The notes beneath the pieces were generated by a model. The model was not told where the DNA came from. It ran no database searches and was given only the letters and a program-made list of their open reading frames with translations. 64,000 bases of DNA. It comes from Diploptera punctata (lineage: Eukaryota; Arthropoda; Insecta; Blattodea; Blaberidae). The DNA lies in assembly GCA_030220185.1 (NCBI GenBank), contig JASPKZ010001598.1, positions 1,322,501 through 1,386,500 on the forward strand, in the 5' to 3' direction. How positions within the stretch are numbered: the stretch's first letter is position 1; each line of letters begins with the position of its first letter. The position numbers and the translations under genes are program-made. Of this stretch, positions 20,682 through 30,849 are shown piece after piece.

Positions 20682-20996
20682 AAGTAAAGTAAAGTAATCC
20701 CACTACAGGCCTCAAGAGGCCCTTGGGGGGGGGGGTAGGAGGTTAAGGCTCCCATTATTTCTGAACAATCGGCACTTGATGTCAGCCGGGTTGTCAGCCC
20801 TGCGTGTGACGGCCGCCTTTACCCCCAGAACAAGCGTCTGGTACTCATTTCCGTTAGAGGCTGAGTCGACCCCAGGGCCATAGTACCGCAAGAAGGTTTG
20901 GGTCAGTTTAAAAATCCTGACCCACCGGGACTTGAACCCTCGACCTTTCGGCTTGTAGCTCAGTGCCTTAACCACTACGCTACGGCGTGCCCCGGA
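20682..20996 (-). mobile_element. SINE-3, tRNA-derived
   Basis: On the minus strand the head GGCACGCCGTAGCGTAGTGG carries an A box and GAGGGTTCAAGTCCCGG a B box. The body has ACTCAGCCTCTAACGG, GCGGCCGTCAC and CAACCCGGCTGACATC, ending GGGATTACTTTAC. Others at 21020, 25636, 32827 and 41995. Confidence 0.85.
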
Positions 20997-21019
20997 ACCT
21001 AAAATTAATTTTATATAAT

Positions 21020-21178
21020 AAAAGTAAAGTGATCCCACAACAGGCCCGGAGGCCCTTGGGGTAGTAGGAGGTTAAGGCTCCCACTTTTTCTAGACAATCG
21101 GCACTTTATGTCAGCCGGGTTGTCAGCCCTGCGTGACGGCCGCCTTTACCCCAGAACAAGCGTCTGGTACTCATTAAA
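21020..21178 (-). mobile_element. SINE-3, tRNA head missing
   Basis: Second SINE-3 only 24 bases from the first, same strand. It covers the 3' body from the end to AACAAGCGTCTGGTACTC and lacks the tRNA-like part. Confidence 0.8.
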
Positions 21179-21291
21179 AATATTAAAAATATCAAATTTG
21201 TCTAAGTTTTTCTAACAGATATTTATTTCAGTTGAGGACGAATAACAATGAGTTGAGGTACTCATTTCATATTTTTAACATTTTAAAATAT

Positions 21292-21680
21292 GTCCATCGC
21301 TGTGGTCTCGAGGTAGCGTGCTGTCTTGTCACGCAGCGGGCCCGGGTTTGATCCCCGGTCAGGACAAGTTTCCTGGAAGGGTTTTTCGGGGTTTATCCTC
21401 ACCTTTAAGATAAATGTCAGGAAATTTTAAGGCCCAAATGGCCCCCGAACACATCTGGCCATCATTATCATCAATACCATATTCACCTAATTAGCCTAAG
21501 TTAAGTTTAAGGCCTCTCCTGGAGCATCATTACCATCATCATCAACTCTCATATCTTCGGGGCAGCGTATCCCGGTTTCCCCGCTCCCCAACCTCAGAAG
21601 TGGGTTACAAGTACGCCATGCCAGGAGGGGAACACAAGAAATTCCGAAATGACAACCTGGGGAATTAAAAAAAAAAAAAG
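21292..21680 (+). mobile_element. SINE-1, tail type a, with clear target duplication
   Basis: Head GTCCATCGCTGTGGTCTCGAG with GGTTTGATCCCCGG as B box. Complete type a tail and a poly-A end at 21667-21679. CATTTTAAAATAT is duplicated at 21279-21291 and 21681-21693. That is the mark of LINE-machinery retroposition and fixes both ends. Confidence 0.9.
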
Positions 21681-21791
21681 CATTTTAAAATATAATGTTG
21701 TTAGATCCAGCAGTTGTGTAGAACTGTAAATGTATAGGAATGTTGTGTTTTTCTGGTGCTGTATTATCTTAGAATCATTAAACTATTTATA

Positions 21792-22477
21792 CAGGGTGTA
21801 TAAAAAAGGATGGCGCAAACTTACATGGTTGAAAGTACACGATAATAGAAGCAACAATGTCCCAGTAAACATGGGTCTGCAAACGAGCCGTTTGCGAGAT
21901 AATTATGAATGTATGGATACAAGCCGCCACTGACTTAATTGTAAACTTCGTCCTAGTTAGTACAAATTAATTTGAATTTAGATTTTACTATTAATTTTTC
22001 ATCTCATTTAGTTCACATTTCACAGTTCACTTCACTTATGGGTTACCTGTTAAAGGAGGTGATCGAAGTGTCTTCCTTGCATCTGGATATAAAACTGTGC
22101 TCGTCTCTGCAATGAATGTCGAATTCTTTCGAAAACCCCTGGATCATTTCTGAATTCTTGACAAGCATGCACAACTCTCTTCTACAGTTCTTCAACCGTG
22201 TTAACGGGTGTGCTGTACACTTCGGTTTTGAGGTGACCCCAGACACAAAAATCCAAAGGATTTAGATCAGGTGATCTTGGAGGCCAAGGTACAGATCCGC
22301 CTCGACTTTGGCCGTATCTGTTACAAACAATGACGTCAGTGGCGGCTTGTAACCATACATTTGTAATTATCTCGCAAACGGCTCGTTTGCGGACCCATGT
22401 TTACTGGGGCATTCTTGCTTCTATTATCGTGTACTTTCAACCATGTAAGTTTGCGCCATCCTTTTTGATACACCCTG
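21792..22477 (-). mobile_element. Internally deleted mariner with long inverted ends
   Basis: 686 bp between TA duplications (21790-21791, 22478-22479). Ends CAGGGTGTATAAAAAAGG and its complement continue as ~145-bp inverted repeats. On the minus strand between them lies a transposase C-terminus (22060-22310): WPPRSPDLNPLDFCVWGHLKTEVYSTPVNTVEEL, in pieces, with the SPDL..LDF block holding the third catalytic Asp. The first two catalytic Asp regions are deleted. It would need a transposase in trans. Confidence 0.85.
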
Positions 22478-22640
22478 TATATTTATATTAAATCTTAATT
22501 TGCTTTTAGAGAACGAACAAATGACTAAAAATATGTAACTTATTTTCATCATCGTTGAGTGCTTATGATGTTTATTTTTACTGTGTTTGTCGTCAACTTT
22601 TATAAGATTCATGATGTGTTCCGTTGAGGTATTATTCAAA

Positions 22641-22796
22641 ATTAAAATATAAAATTATGGAAAATTCACCTGAAAGGTCCGTCTCCCCAACTTAATTAAT
22701 TATTTAACTAAGTCCCTAAAGCGCTACAGTTAAATAATTAATTAAGTTGAGGAGACGGACCTTTCAGGTGAACATTCCATAATTTTAAATTTTAAT
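22641..22796. repeat. Large palindrome with Penelope-like end sequence
   Basis: Arms of 69 bases, 22641-22709 and 22728-22796, pair with few mismatches around an 18-base loop. Each arm has AAGTTGAGGAGACGGACCTT, also found at the 3' end of the Penelope-like insertion at 15095-15115. Two copies of that end face each other. Bases 22800-23200 are unassigned. Confidence 0.75.
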
Positions 22797-23202
22797 TGTG
22801 TTTGTCGTGTTTTCAGTAGAACATCACCGACACTATTCTTTTATAATATTATGCAATTTGTTTTTGATAAATTGGTCTGTTAATAAAAATCCAACCCAGA
22901 ACTCGTTTTGACGTCTGTAAAAATAAATAAAATCTTCAAAATTTTCGACATTGGGATTGAGTTACAAACGCTACCTCCTGACACAATTGGTCCGTCAATT
23001 GTTTTATTATTTTTTCAATATTCTTGATTTTATATTAATTTTTATAGTGTTAGGACCATATAACATATGCTGATACAACTTATTTGTTGATTATATTTAG
23101 ATCGTACTACGCAACGCTAAATGAATTTCTTTGAACGCAAAAATAGTTAAATCATGTAAAATAGATAGCCTACACAGTCTATACTGCTACTGCAGCCGCC
23201 AC

Positions 23203-23266
<64 letters not shown>
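23203..23266. repeat. (AAT)n microsatellite
   Basis: 21 AAT units at the 5' border of a LINE-B. Confidence 0.95.
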
Positions 23267-23267
23267 T

Positions 23268-23905
23268 ATGTGAACAATATAATCTCAAAATATCCATAGA
23301 AAAAACTAAGGTAATGGCATTCCAAGGGAAAAATCAAATCAGATCGAAAATAGTAATAGGAAACAAAATCATAGAACAGGTGAACCATCTCAATTATCTA
23401 GGATGTGACATTTCATTTAATTATGATAATGATATAAATAATAAAATAGCAAAATTCCAGGGAATATGTGGTACGATAAAACGAACACTAAATAACAAAA
23501 CAAGAGAGACCCAACTGAAATTTTATAAAATGTTGGCAGTACCGGTACTGCTCTATGGTTCAGAAGCCTGGATACATAAAAAACAAGACCTAAGTAGCAT
23601 AACGGCGGCAGAAAGAAATGAAATTTTTGAGATCTGTTAAAGGGTGCACTAAGGAAGACAGAATCAAGAACACAGAAATAAGACAGGAACTTGAAATATT
23701 TGCAATAACTGATAAAATGGATACATATAGACAAAAATGGAAGCAACACATAGACAGAATGAATGAAGATAGATATCCAAAACAAATAACAAAATACAAA
23801 CCTAAAGGCACCCGAGATGTGGGCAGACCTAGAAAGAGATGGGCTGAAGTCGGAACGGGTCAACAGACCTAATCCATGAATGAAGATGATGATGATGATG
23901 AATAA
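23268..23905 (+). mobile_element. LINE-B, RT C-terminus
   Basis: Plus frame reads CEQYNLKISIEKTKVMAFQGKNQIRSKIVIGNKIIEQVNHLNYLGCDISFNYDNDINNKIAKFQGICGTIKRTLNNKTRETQLKFYKMLAVPVLLYGSEAWIHKKQDLSSITAAE. One frameshift at about 23620 then gives MKFLRSVKGCTKEDRIKNTEIRQELEIF, KWKQHIDRMNEDRYPKQITKYKPKGTRDVGRPRKRW. It ends CGGGTCAACAGACCTAATCC and (GAT)n at 23885. The truncation begins just after the RT catalytic box. Confidence 0.85.
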
Positions 23906-23944
23906 TAATAATAATAGTAATAATAATAATAATAATAATCATCA

Positions 23945-24560
23945 TCCGGTATCATGGCAGCTGCCGCCGTCTTCCGGAAACCAAACGCCATTCCTCTCTA
24001 TCCATCCATTGATCTTCCTCCATTCCTCTGATATTCATAGCTGCTTGTACCATTTCTATCCAAGTTTTCTTCGGTCTTCCTCTCTTCCTTTTTTCCATTG
24101 GGATCCATTCCATAACAATTTTTGGCAATCTTTGCTCTGGCATTCGTTTGACATGACCATACCACTGCAATCTTTTCTTTTCTATGATGTCTATGATGTC
24201 CGGCTCCTCTTGTACACCCATAATTTCCCTTATTTCTTTATTTCGTATTCTATCCATTCTAGATTTTCCAGCTGATCTTAAAACATCCAATTCTGTACTT
24301 AAAATTCTTTTCATTTCCCTGGTAGGAATTTGCCAGACTTCAGCACCATATGTTAAAATGCTCTGAATTATGGTTTGATATATTTGTAATTTTCTATTTT
24401 TTGTAATATTTTTGCTCCACCAAACAGAGTTTAAAGCATTTATTGCTTGTTTTGTTTGTGCGATTCTATTTTTAATTTCCACTGTGTTATCGCCTGAATG
24501 GTCTAATTTTGTTCCTAAATAAGTGCATTCAATACTAGGTTTTAGTTCTTCTCCATTGTC
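23945..24560 (-). mobile_element. LINE-C, RT C-terminus, intact frame
   Basis: Minus frame 23952-24482 (176 codons) reads MEIKNRIAQTKQAINALNSVWWSKNITKNRKLQIYQTIIQSILTYGAEVWQIPTREMKRILSTELDVLRSAGKSRMDRIRNKEIREIMGVQEEPDIIDIIEKKRLQWYGHVKRMPEQRLPKIVMEWIPMEKRKRGRPKKTWIEMVQAAMNIRGMEEDQWMDREEWRLVSGRRRQLP. All tail blocks are present with no stop. Upstream sequence to 24560 holds NIDNGEELKPSIECTYLGTKLD. The catalytic box is missing. Confidence 0.85.
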
Positions 24561-24573
24561 GAAATTTATATTT

Positions 24574-24621
<48 letters not shown>
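24574..24621. repeat. (AAT)n microsatellite
   Basis: 16 AAT units at the truncation point of LINE-C. A SINE-1 head scrap (GGCCCGCTGAGTGACAAGGC) follows at 24718-24745. Confidence 0.95.
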
Positions 24622-24622
<1 letters not shown>

Positions 24623-24944
24623 TTTTTATTAGGAATATTCCACAATACAGTATTTCTCTTTCAACCCGAAGTGATTTGTCACAGAAGGTTCTTGTCTAAA
24701 GCACGTTCTTCCTTCCCGGGCCCGCTGAGTGACAAGGCAGCACGATTTTCTTTAATTTATTTCTTACTGGATCTTATTATGTTTATTTAGTCCCATTAAA
24801 CATGAGTCCATACATTAATCAGATATAAATTAACGTCAGTTTTACTATTTGGCACTCACTGATAGAAGTTCTAACAAAACTATTACAGCTTTATTCAATT
24901 GTAAGAAAACACCAATATCTCAAATAGAAACCATAAATTAACAA

Positions 24945-25025
24945 AACAATAATTTTTCCTGCCAGTTATTTAAATGTTCCGGACCGCACAGAAAATAAGA
25001 TCTTGTAAAGCTCTAAGTTATTATT
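24945..25025 (+). mobile_element. piggyBac-type MITE relic, left half
   Basis: TGCCAGTTATTTAAATGTTC, CGGACCGCACAGAAAATAAG and TAAGTTATTATTA follow the MITE of 59347-59566. The right half appears at 26165-26300, so about 1.1 kb with the tRNA gene lies between the halves. Confidence 0.45.
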
Positions 25026-25176
25026 ATATTCTTTTCCAGTTTTGCCAATCTTGTTTACGTAATATGGTATCTTAGAAACGAATGTTGGCAAAGTTCAAAA
25101 TAGCAAGAGCGGATTCAGTGGATAACATAAATATATAAAGAACCATTTTTCCACTTTCAAAACTAAACGCCTCATA

Positions 25177-25249
25177 GTTTCCGTAGTGTAGCGGTTATCA
25201 CGTGCGCCTCACACGCGCAAGGTCCCCGGTTCGATCCCGGGCGGAAACA
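25177..25249 (+). tRNA. tRNA-Val-CAC: tRNA-Val, anticodon CAC
   Basis: A complete 73-nt cloverleaf. The acceptor GTTTCCG pairs with CGGAAAC, followed by discriminator A. The D arm GTGTAGCGGTTATCAC contains the A box. The anticodon stem TGCGC/GCGCA closes the loop CTCACAC with anticodon CAC at 25210-25212. AGGTC is the variable loop; the T arm CCCCGGTTCGATCCCGGG holds the B box. No intron and no CCA encoded, as expected in a eukaryotic nucleus. TTTTT at 25250-25254 is a Pol III terminator. From memory, metazoan tRNA-Val(CAC) is nearly identical. All stems are Watson-Crick, so it is a true gene rather than a SINE head. It decodes GUG. It sits alone, with a GCCTCA/TGAGGC inverted pair just outside its ends, next to a 330-bp ATT array. 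Confidence 0.96.
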
Positions 25250-25302
25250 TTTTTATTTGAGGCATAAATGTTTTTAGAAATGAAAAAAAAACTGTGTCTC
25301 CT

Positions 25303-25305
<3 letters not shown>

Positions 25306-25352
<47 letters not shown>

Positions 25353-25462
25353 ATTATTACTATTATTATCATTATTATTGCTATTATTATTACTATTATT
25401 ATTATTATTATAATCATTACTATTATTATTACTATTATTATTATTACTATTATTATTATTCC

Positions 25463-25498
<36 letters not shown>

Positions 25499-25567
25499 TA
25501 TTACTATTACTATTATTACTATTACTATTATTATTATTATTACTATTACTATTATTATTACTATTAC

Positions 25568-25620
<53 letters not shown>

Positions 25621-25640
25621 TATTATTATTTTATATTATT
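25306..25640. repeat. (ATT)n array with ACT variants
   Basis: About 335 bp of ATT, with ordered ACTATT interruptions between 25350 and 25575 and a purer end. The poly-Tyr reading frame it gives is not a gene. Confidence 0.97.
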
Positions 25641-25926
25641 AAAGTGATCCCACAACAGGCCCGGGGTAGTAGGAGGTTAAGGCTCCCACTTTTTCTAGAC
25701 AATCGGCACTTTTTGTCAGCCGGGTTGTCAACCCTGCGTGACGGCCGCCTTTACCCCCAGAAGAAGCGTCTGGTACTCATTTCCGTTAGAGGCTGAGTCG
25801 GCCCCAGGGCCATAGTGCCGCCACAGGGTTTGGGTCAGTTTAAAAATCCTGACCCCAACGGGACTTGAACCCTCGACCCTCCGGCTTGTAGCTCAGTGCC
25901 TTAACCACTACGCTACGGCGTGCCCT
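25641..25926 (-). mobile_element. SINE-3 between two ATT arrays
   Basis: Complete from the GTGATCCCACAACAGGCCC end to the tRNA-like head (GGCACGCCGTAGCGTAGTGG on the minus strand at 25907-25926). It lies in the middle of a longer ATT tract, so it probably inserted into the array. Confidence 0.85.
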
Positions 25927-26148
25927 CATTATTATTATTATTACTATTATTATTACTATTATTATTATTATTACTACTATTATTATTATTATTTTTATTA
26001 TTACTATTATTTTATTATTATTATTATTATTACTATTATTTTTATTATTAATTATTATTACTATTTTTATTATTATTATTATTATTACTATTATTTTTAT
26101 TATTATTATTATTTATTATTATTATTATTATTATTACTATTATTTTAA
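25927..26148. repeat. (ATT)n array, imperfect
   Basis: Continuation of the ATT tract beyond SINE-3, with ACT and TTTT variants. Confidence 0.95.
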
Positions 26149-26164
26149 ACATAATGTTATAGAA

Positions 26165-26300
26165 GTAATAGAAGTTATTATTGTATATTGTGTAATTCAA
26201 CACAGGTTTAACGAATTTCTACTTATTCCTTTTGCTTGTTTTATTGAAATATTAAATAAATTAAACCCAATGTATCTTACAGCATATGTTACCAATTTAA
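26165..26300 (+). mobile_element. piggyBac-type MITE relic, right half
   Basis: GTTATTATTGTATATTGTG, CACAGGTTTAACGAATTTC and TTGTTTTATTGAAATATTAA align with the second half of the MITE family. Bases 26301-26609 are unassigned apart from two TAGGCCTA sites (26525, 26545). Confidence 0.45.
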
Positions 26301-26611
26301 GGATTAATAAAAAATAGGAATATCCATGAGTTCACAACAGTATGTTTGAAAAAAATACGTCATCGAAATTTCTGCAACGGTAAACTCTCTGGTGCGAAAA
26401 AATATGTTTTTCTTAAATGTCGTGATTAATATTATCTTAAAATTGAAATTCAGTAAAAAAAGTCAGTAATACAATAAAATATTCAGTTGCCATTTTATCA
26501 AACCATCTATATAGACAAACATAGTAGGCCTATTTAAAAAATTAAATAGGCCTAAGATTTTAGTATAGGCTACGTATTATAAGTTTTATGTTAATATCTT
26601 CAGTTTTATAT

Positions 26612-27345
26612 ACATATATCATCATCATCATCATCCAGGGATTAAGCCTGTTGGCTCGTTCCGGTTTCAAGAAAGCTAGAATTGTTAAAATTGTTCAGAA
26701 CATCTTCTGTGTGGGCGTCCAACATTTCTCCTTACGTGCGGTTTATAATTTAGCAATAATTTTGGAAACTTCCTTCTGGCATTCTATCAATATGTTCTTT
26801 CCAGTCGTTCCTATTTTTAATTATTCGGTCTGTAAGTTTTAAAATATTTAGTTCCTTTCTTATATCTTCATTTCTTTTCTTATCCAGCAGAATATATCCT
26901 GCTATATTTCTTAAAAATCGCAACTCAGCTGCTTCCAATCTTTGTTCTTGTCTTTTAGTGATCGTCCAACATTCTGATCCATACATCAATACAGGAACAG
27001 CCATTACTTTATAAAATGTATTTTTTGTTTCTTTTCTTGTGTTTTTAAGAGTTCTTTTAATAGTGTCACACATTACATTAAATTTATTTATTTTGTCATT
27101 AACATTTTCAATTTTAACATATGATAAATTGAAACCTAGATATTTAAAACTATTCACCTGCTCTAAAATTTTATTAACAATTACTATTTTTGCTCTTAAG
27201 GTATCATGTCCTTTAAATGCTAAAATTTTAGTTTTATTCTTTGAAATTTTTAAATTGTAATTGGCACCTATTTTTTTCCAAATTAAAAATAGCTCTTTGT
27301 AGATCAACTTCTGAACTGGAAATCACTACCTGATCATCATTATTA
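26612..27345 (-). mobile_element. LINE-B, RT C-terminus
   Basis: Minus frame 26750-27307 (185 codons) reads NYNLKISKNKTKILAFKGHDTLRAKIVIVNKILEQVNSFKYLGFNLSYVKIENVNDKINKFNVMCDTIKRTLKNTRKETKNTFYKVMAVPVLMYGSECWTITKRQEQRLEAAELRFLRNIAGYILLDKKRNEDIRKELNILKLTDRIIKNRNDWKEHIDRM. The 3' end is a (GAT)n tail read as ATCATCATCATC at 26617. Closest relative in the window is 14214-15275. Confidence 0.85.
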
Positions 27346-28439
27346 TATTTGTGATTGAGAAAATGTCAATGTGGTCAGATAAATGAACAATTGAATAGTT
27401 GCCCCGAAAAGAGATCCAACTCAGAAAAATTCTCAAGTTGAGTTTTCAGTGGATTAGTGATTAGGCCCTATATGAAGAAGTAATTCTTTTCCCATGTTGT
27501 GGCGATGTTTTGAAGCAGCTAACTCTCTTCATGCCCGCTGTTGTAGTAACATTTTGAAGGATTGGTGTCCCAAAAGAAAAAGAATTACTGGTTCAGGTTG
27601 AGTTTAATTTTCGGTAGAGCTGGATTCTATTCTTAGGGTCGGAAGTTGGTACACAGGATAGGAAAACACTTCACAATCACTGAAAACTGTTTCTTGTAGA
27701 AATAATTGTAAATTTATTTACTATTTAATTTCCCAGCAGATCATGTAAATTAGGTGGTATTATTCTTCACTGTCAATTCAAATTAAATTCTTTTCTTTTC
27801 TTTTCTTGAATCAACTATTCTTCTGGTATTAAATATCACATTTTATCAGGAGAGCTGTTATTGCTTATATCCTTGATCAAAGTTGTATGCTGAATGACTA
27901 GGTAATTCTTTTAATAATTTTTTTGAACATTTCACATCACCTGATGTCATATTTAAATTCTATTGGTTAATATAATGTTTAAATTTGATTTGTTAAATCA
28001 AAAAGTTATTTGTTTTAACATCCAATCAGAGTTTAGTATACTTTTATTTAAAAATATTAAGTTAAGCAGGTGTTCTTATTACAGTTATAATAGAAAGCTT
28101 TATAATTCTGACAACAATGAGTTAAAACAATTTTTAAAAGCATTATTTAGAAAGACTTATGTAATACAATTTCTTTAATTAATTCATCAAGTAAACACCA
28201 ACTCAATTGATTATTTCTTTAATTGTTACTGAGACATTTTTATTCAACAATGCATTATTATGATGTTTTTCTTTATTTAAGTTATATTTAAATATTAAAA
28301 GAATTTTAAAATATAAAATTATTAACTTTAACTTTCATACGTATTATATTAAAATCCTGCTTTATATATCAGGAGAATACCAAGACAAGGTACTTGTAAA
28401 ACTAGTTCTGTTCTCTTCCAGACGCTGTTAAATAAAATA
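27346..28439. other. AT-rich interval, no gene recognised
   Basis: About 1.1 kb without supported frames. A 60-bp piece at 27400-27455 (GCCCCGAAAAGAGATCC) also occurs at 18005. TTCATCAAGTAAACACCAAC at 28185 is the start of the Penelope-like tail family seen at 44285 and 45950. Confidence 0.4.
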
Positions 28440-28765
28440 CTAATATTGTTATATTATTACTGTTTCGGGTCGAGGAATGAGATGAGATGAATCCCCTACA
28501 TTTATAGAGGTACAAGGGTGCCAGCCGACCACTTCTGGCACACCGTCACAGTGACGGATGATTGAAATGAAATGAAATGAAATGGATGAGTATGGAGAAA
28601 TGATGGAATAAATTTGTGGCATGGGAAAACGAGAGAAACCCCAAGAAAAACCTTCGCAAGCTCCGTTTCGACTACCACGAAACCCACATGGAGTGACCGA
28701 GACTTGATCTCGGGACCCCAGGGATGAGAGGCGGGCGCCTAACTGCTTGGACCGCAACTGTTTTA
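28440..28765 (-). mobile_element. SINE-7, tRNA-derived
   Basis: On the minus strand GCGGTCCAAGCAGTTAGGC serves as A box and CGAGATCAAGTCTCGG as B box. The body has GTGGTAGTCGAAACGGAGC, GGGTTTCTCTCGTTTTCCC and CATTTCATTTCATTTCA. Single copy here. Confidence 0.65.
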
Positions 28766-28865
28766 TTATTATCATCATTATTATTATTATCATCATTATT
28801 ATTATCATCATTATTATTATCATTATTATTATTATTATCATTATTATTATTATTACTATTATTAT
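28766..28865. repeat. (ATT/ATC)n microsatellite
   Basis: Mixed ATT and ATC units at the 3' end of LINE-E, probably grown from its (GAT)n tail. Confidence 0.95.
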
Positions 28866-29315
28866 TCAAGAACAAATTCGTTTTAGTCCATGTGGCCTGT
28901 ACGGTAAACCTAGCGAAGATGGTCTTGATATTTCCACCGATGTTTTGGTCTTCCTTGGTCCCTATGTCCAGTTGGGGTAGCCTATATTGGAATGCCAATT
29001 TTAGAAGTCTATTTCTTGCCATTCTCCTCAGATGATTTTTCCAATCTTGTTGGTATCTTTGTATATCTTCATTTAAACTTGTTACCCCAAGTTTTCCTCT
29101 GATAATAGTGTTCCTTTGGTGATCCAGTCTATTAACTCCTAACAATGATCGTAAGAAGCGCATTTGGCTTACTTGAAGTTTATGAGAGTTTATTTTATTT
29201 AAAATCCAAATTTCACTTCCGTATTTTAGAGCAGCTTTTGCTGTGATGTTATGTAATCTTGGTTTTGTCTCTGTCCTCATCTGTTTACCAAAATGTCTTC
29301 GTATTACCCCCATTT
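28866..29315 (-). mobile_element. LINE-E, RT C-terminus
   Basis: Minus frame to 29313 reads MGVIRRHFGKQMRTETKPRLHNITAKAALKYGSEIWILNKINSHKLQVSQMRFLRSLLGVNRLDHQRNTIIRGKLGVTSLNEDIQRYQQDWKNHLRRMARNRLLKLAFQYRLPQLDIGTKEDQNIGGNIKTIFA. It keeps the YGSE.W, QMRFLR, H..R.....I and DWK.HL.RM blocks. Unlike LINE-B it has no GRP..RW tail but RPK-like DIGTKEDQNIGGNIK. Confidence 0.75.
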
Positions 29316-29317
29316 CA

Positions 29318-29400
<83 letters not shown>
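29316..29400. repeat. (ATT)n microsatellite
   Basis: 28 ATT units between LINE-E and SINE-2. Confidence 0.95.
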
Positions 29401-29403
<3 letters not shown>

Positions 29404-29800
29404 CTAGTGCTTATGCTCCTTGCCTCTGGTCCCGAGGGTCGCGGGTTCAAACCCGGCCGGGATCGATGGATTTTTAGGACGGAAAAATCCAAGGAGCAAG
29501 TCTTCCGGGAGGGATTTTCAGCCGTGGGTCCCGAGCCTAAAGATTTTCAGGCTCGTAAAAGATCCTTAAGCCTGAATGAAAAGGCTTCTAAGCAAAATTT
29601 ACCGAATTTTCCCGTCCTAGTACTACCTTGGTTTTCTATAGGCCTATGTCAGTATGAGGCGGAACGCTGACCACGGACCACTCAAATGACATCTATACGA
29701 AAACAAGTGTAACTAAATTAGATGGTTCAAATTCCTCCCTATAGGGAGAGAGCGCCTAAATCTCTGTTAAGGGAAACATGGACTTACAAGATACAAGAAA
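29404..29800 (+). mobile_element. SINE-2
   Basis: Starts inside the A box (TAGTGCTTATGCTCCTTGCC), with B box GGGTTCAAACCCGGCCGG and the full body. TAGGCCTA at 29639-29646 replaces a single G of the other copies (CTAGATGTCAG), a net gain of 6 bp. A short ATT array follows at 29804-29850. Confidence 0.85.
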
Positions 29801-29803
29801 AAC

Positions 29804-29854
<51 letters not shown>

Positions 29855-29884
29855 TATTAATTATAATATAGGTTTATTTGATAA

Positions 29885-29950
29885 ATTATCATCATAGTCC
29901 ATTCACGAATTTAGGTCATTTGTTGACCTGTTTCGGCCTCAACAGAGGTA
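29885..29950 (-). mobile_element. LINE-B 3' end
   Basis: Antisense to 46980-47040: GAATTTAGGTCATTTGTTGACCTGTTTCGGCC, preceded by a CATCAT tail. Confidence 0.6.
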
Positions 29951-29951
29951 T

Positions 29952-30705
29952 ATTAGACTATTTAACTCGTGCCCCAAATGGGAGTCAATGACCAATAACA
30001 TTTCAATGATTTTTTATTTGCAACCAATCACAGTCGTGTTTCGCCTAGAATTTACCAACTAAAGTTTATCATAATAAAGAAAGCACTTCCTTTTTAACAT
30101 TCTGAATAGGTCATAGCATTACTTTGCAGTGACTGACTCTCTATGAAATACGGCTACCAGATTGTATATACTGTATAGTGCATGAATGTCAACACATACC
30201 GCATGCGGGAGTTAATATAAAAACATTTGTAGCAATTGATTATACCACCAAAAAAAGAAACCACTGTTTGCACTTTCTTAAATGTATTTTTTCGCAGAAA
30301 AATATAATTGTCATATTTACATCATAGGACATCAGAAATGAATTAATATACAGTTTGATGTGTTTCATTTTTTTCTCCACTAAAGTGCATTCTTACAATA
30401 TTGCGATCCTTTGGCAATGAATAATATGATCTGGTTGCAGTGACGAAGAAAAGAAGCAAATTAAGCGTACCAATCGTTTCTCATTTGTTTTCAAACATCG
30501 CCGTTTACATTAAATATATAAATAATTTAAAATAACTATATTTAAATAATGATTTGTGAGTAAACAGCTTAATTTTATTCGTTAAATAGTCCTAACAAAT
30601 GCCACTCTTGATTTCCAAATTCTCTACATAAATTCACGACTCACTTCGTGAGCCATGAATTTATCGATAATTTGGAAATCACTCGTGGCATTACTTATGA
30701 TAAAT
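29952..30705 (+). repeat. Repeat P, complete unit
   Basis: Begins GACTATTTAACTCGTGCC, has CCAATAAC and CCAATCAC boxes 35 bp apart, the TGCAGTGACTGACTC block, a GCATGCGGGAG block, and ends in a palindrome (30598-30703). The arms AATGCCACTCTTGATTTCC and GGAAATCACTCGTGGCATT flank an ATCGATAA core. Best reference copy. No frame over 50 codons. Confidence 0.75.
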
Positions 30706-30849
30706 AATAATATATTAATAATTTAACCCTGGTGAAGTAGAAGATAACACCATATAGTTTAAACTCCATCAGATGAAATAAATAAAATAACTAAATAGGC
30801 CTAGTATTATTAATAATAAAGAAGAAAATTGTTCTAATGTAATAATAAT

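Noticed and set aside
21300..21370. A second, independent tRNA near the SINE cluster
   Set aside because: Identical plan to the other SINE-1 heads, with target duplications proving a SINE.
25268..25642. Long poly-Tyr, poly-Ile, poly-Asn, poly-Leu and Met/Ile frames over the ATT/AAT/ATC arrays
   Set aside because: They are translations of trinucleotide arrays, occur on both strands and in several frames, and have no other content.
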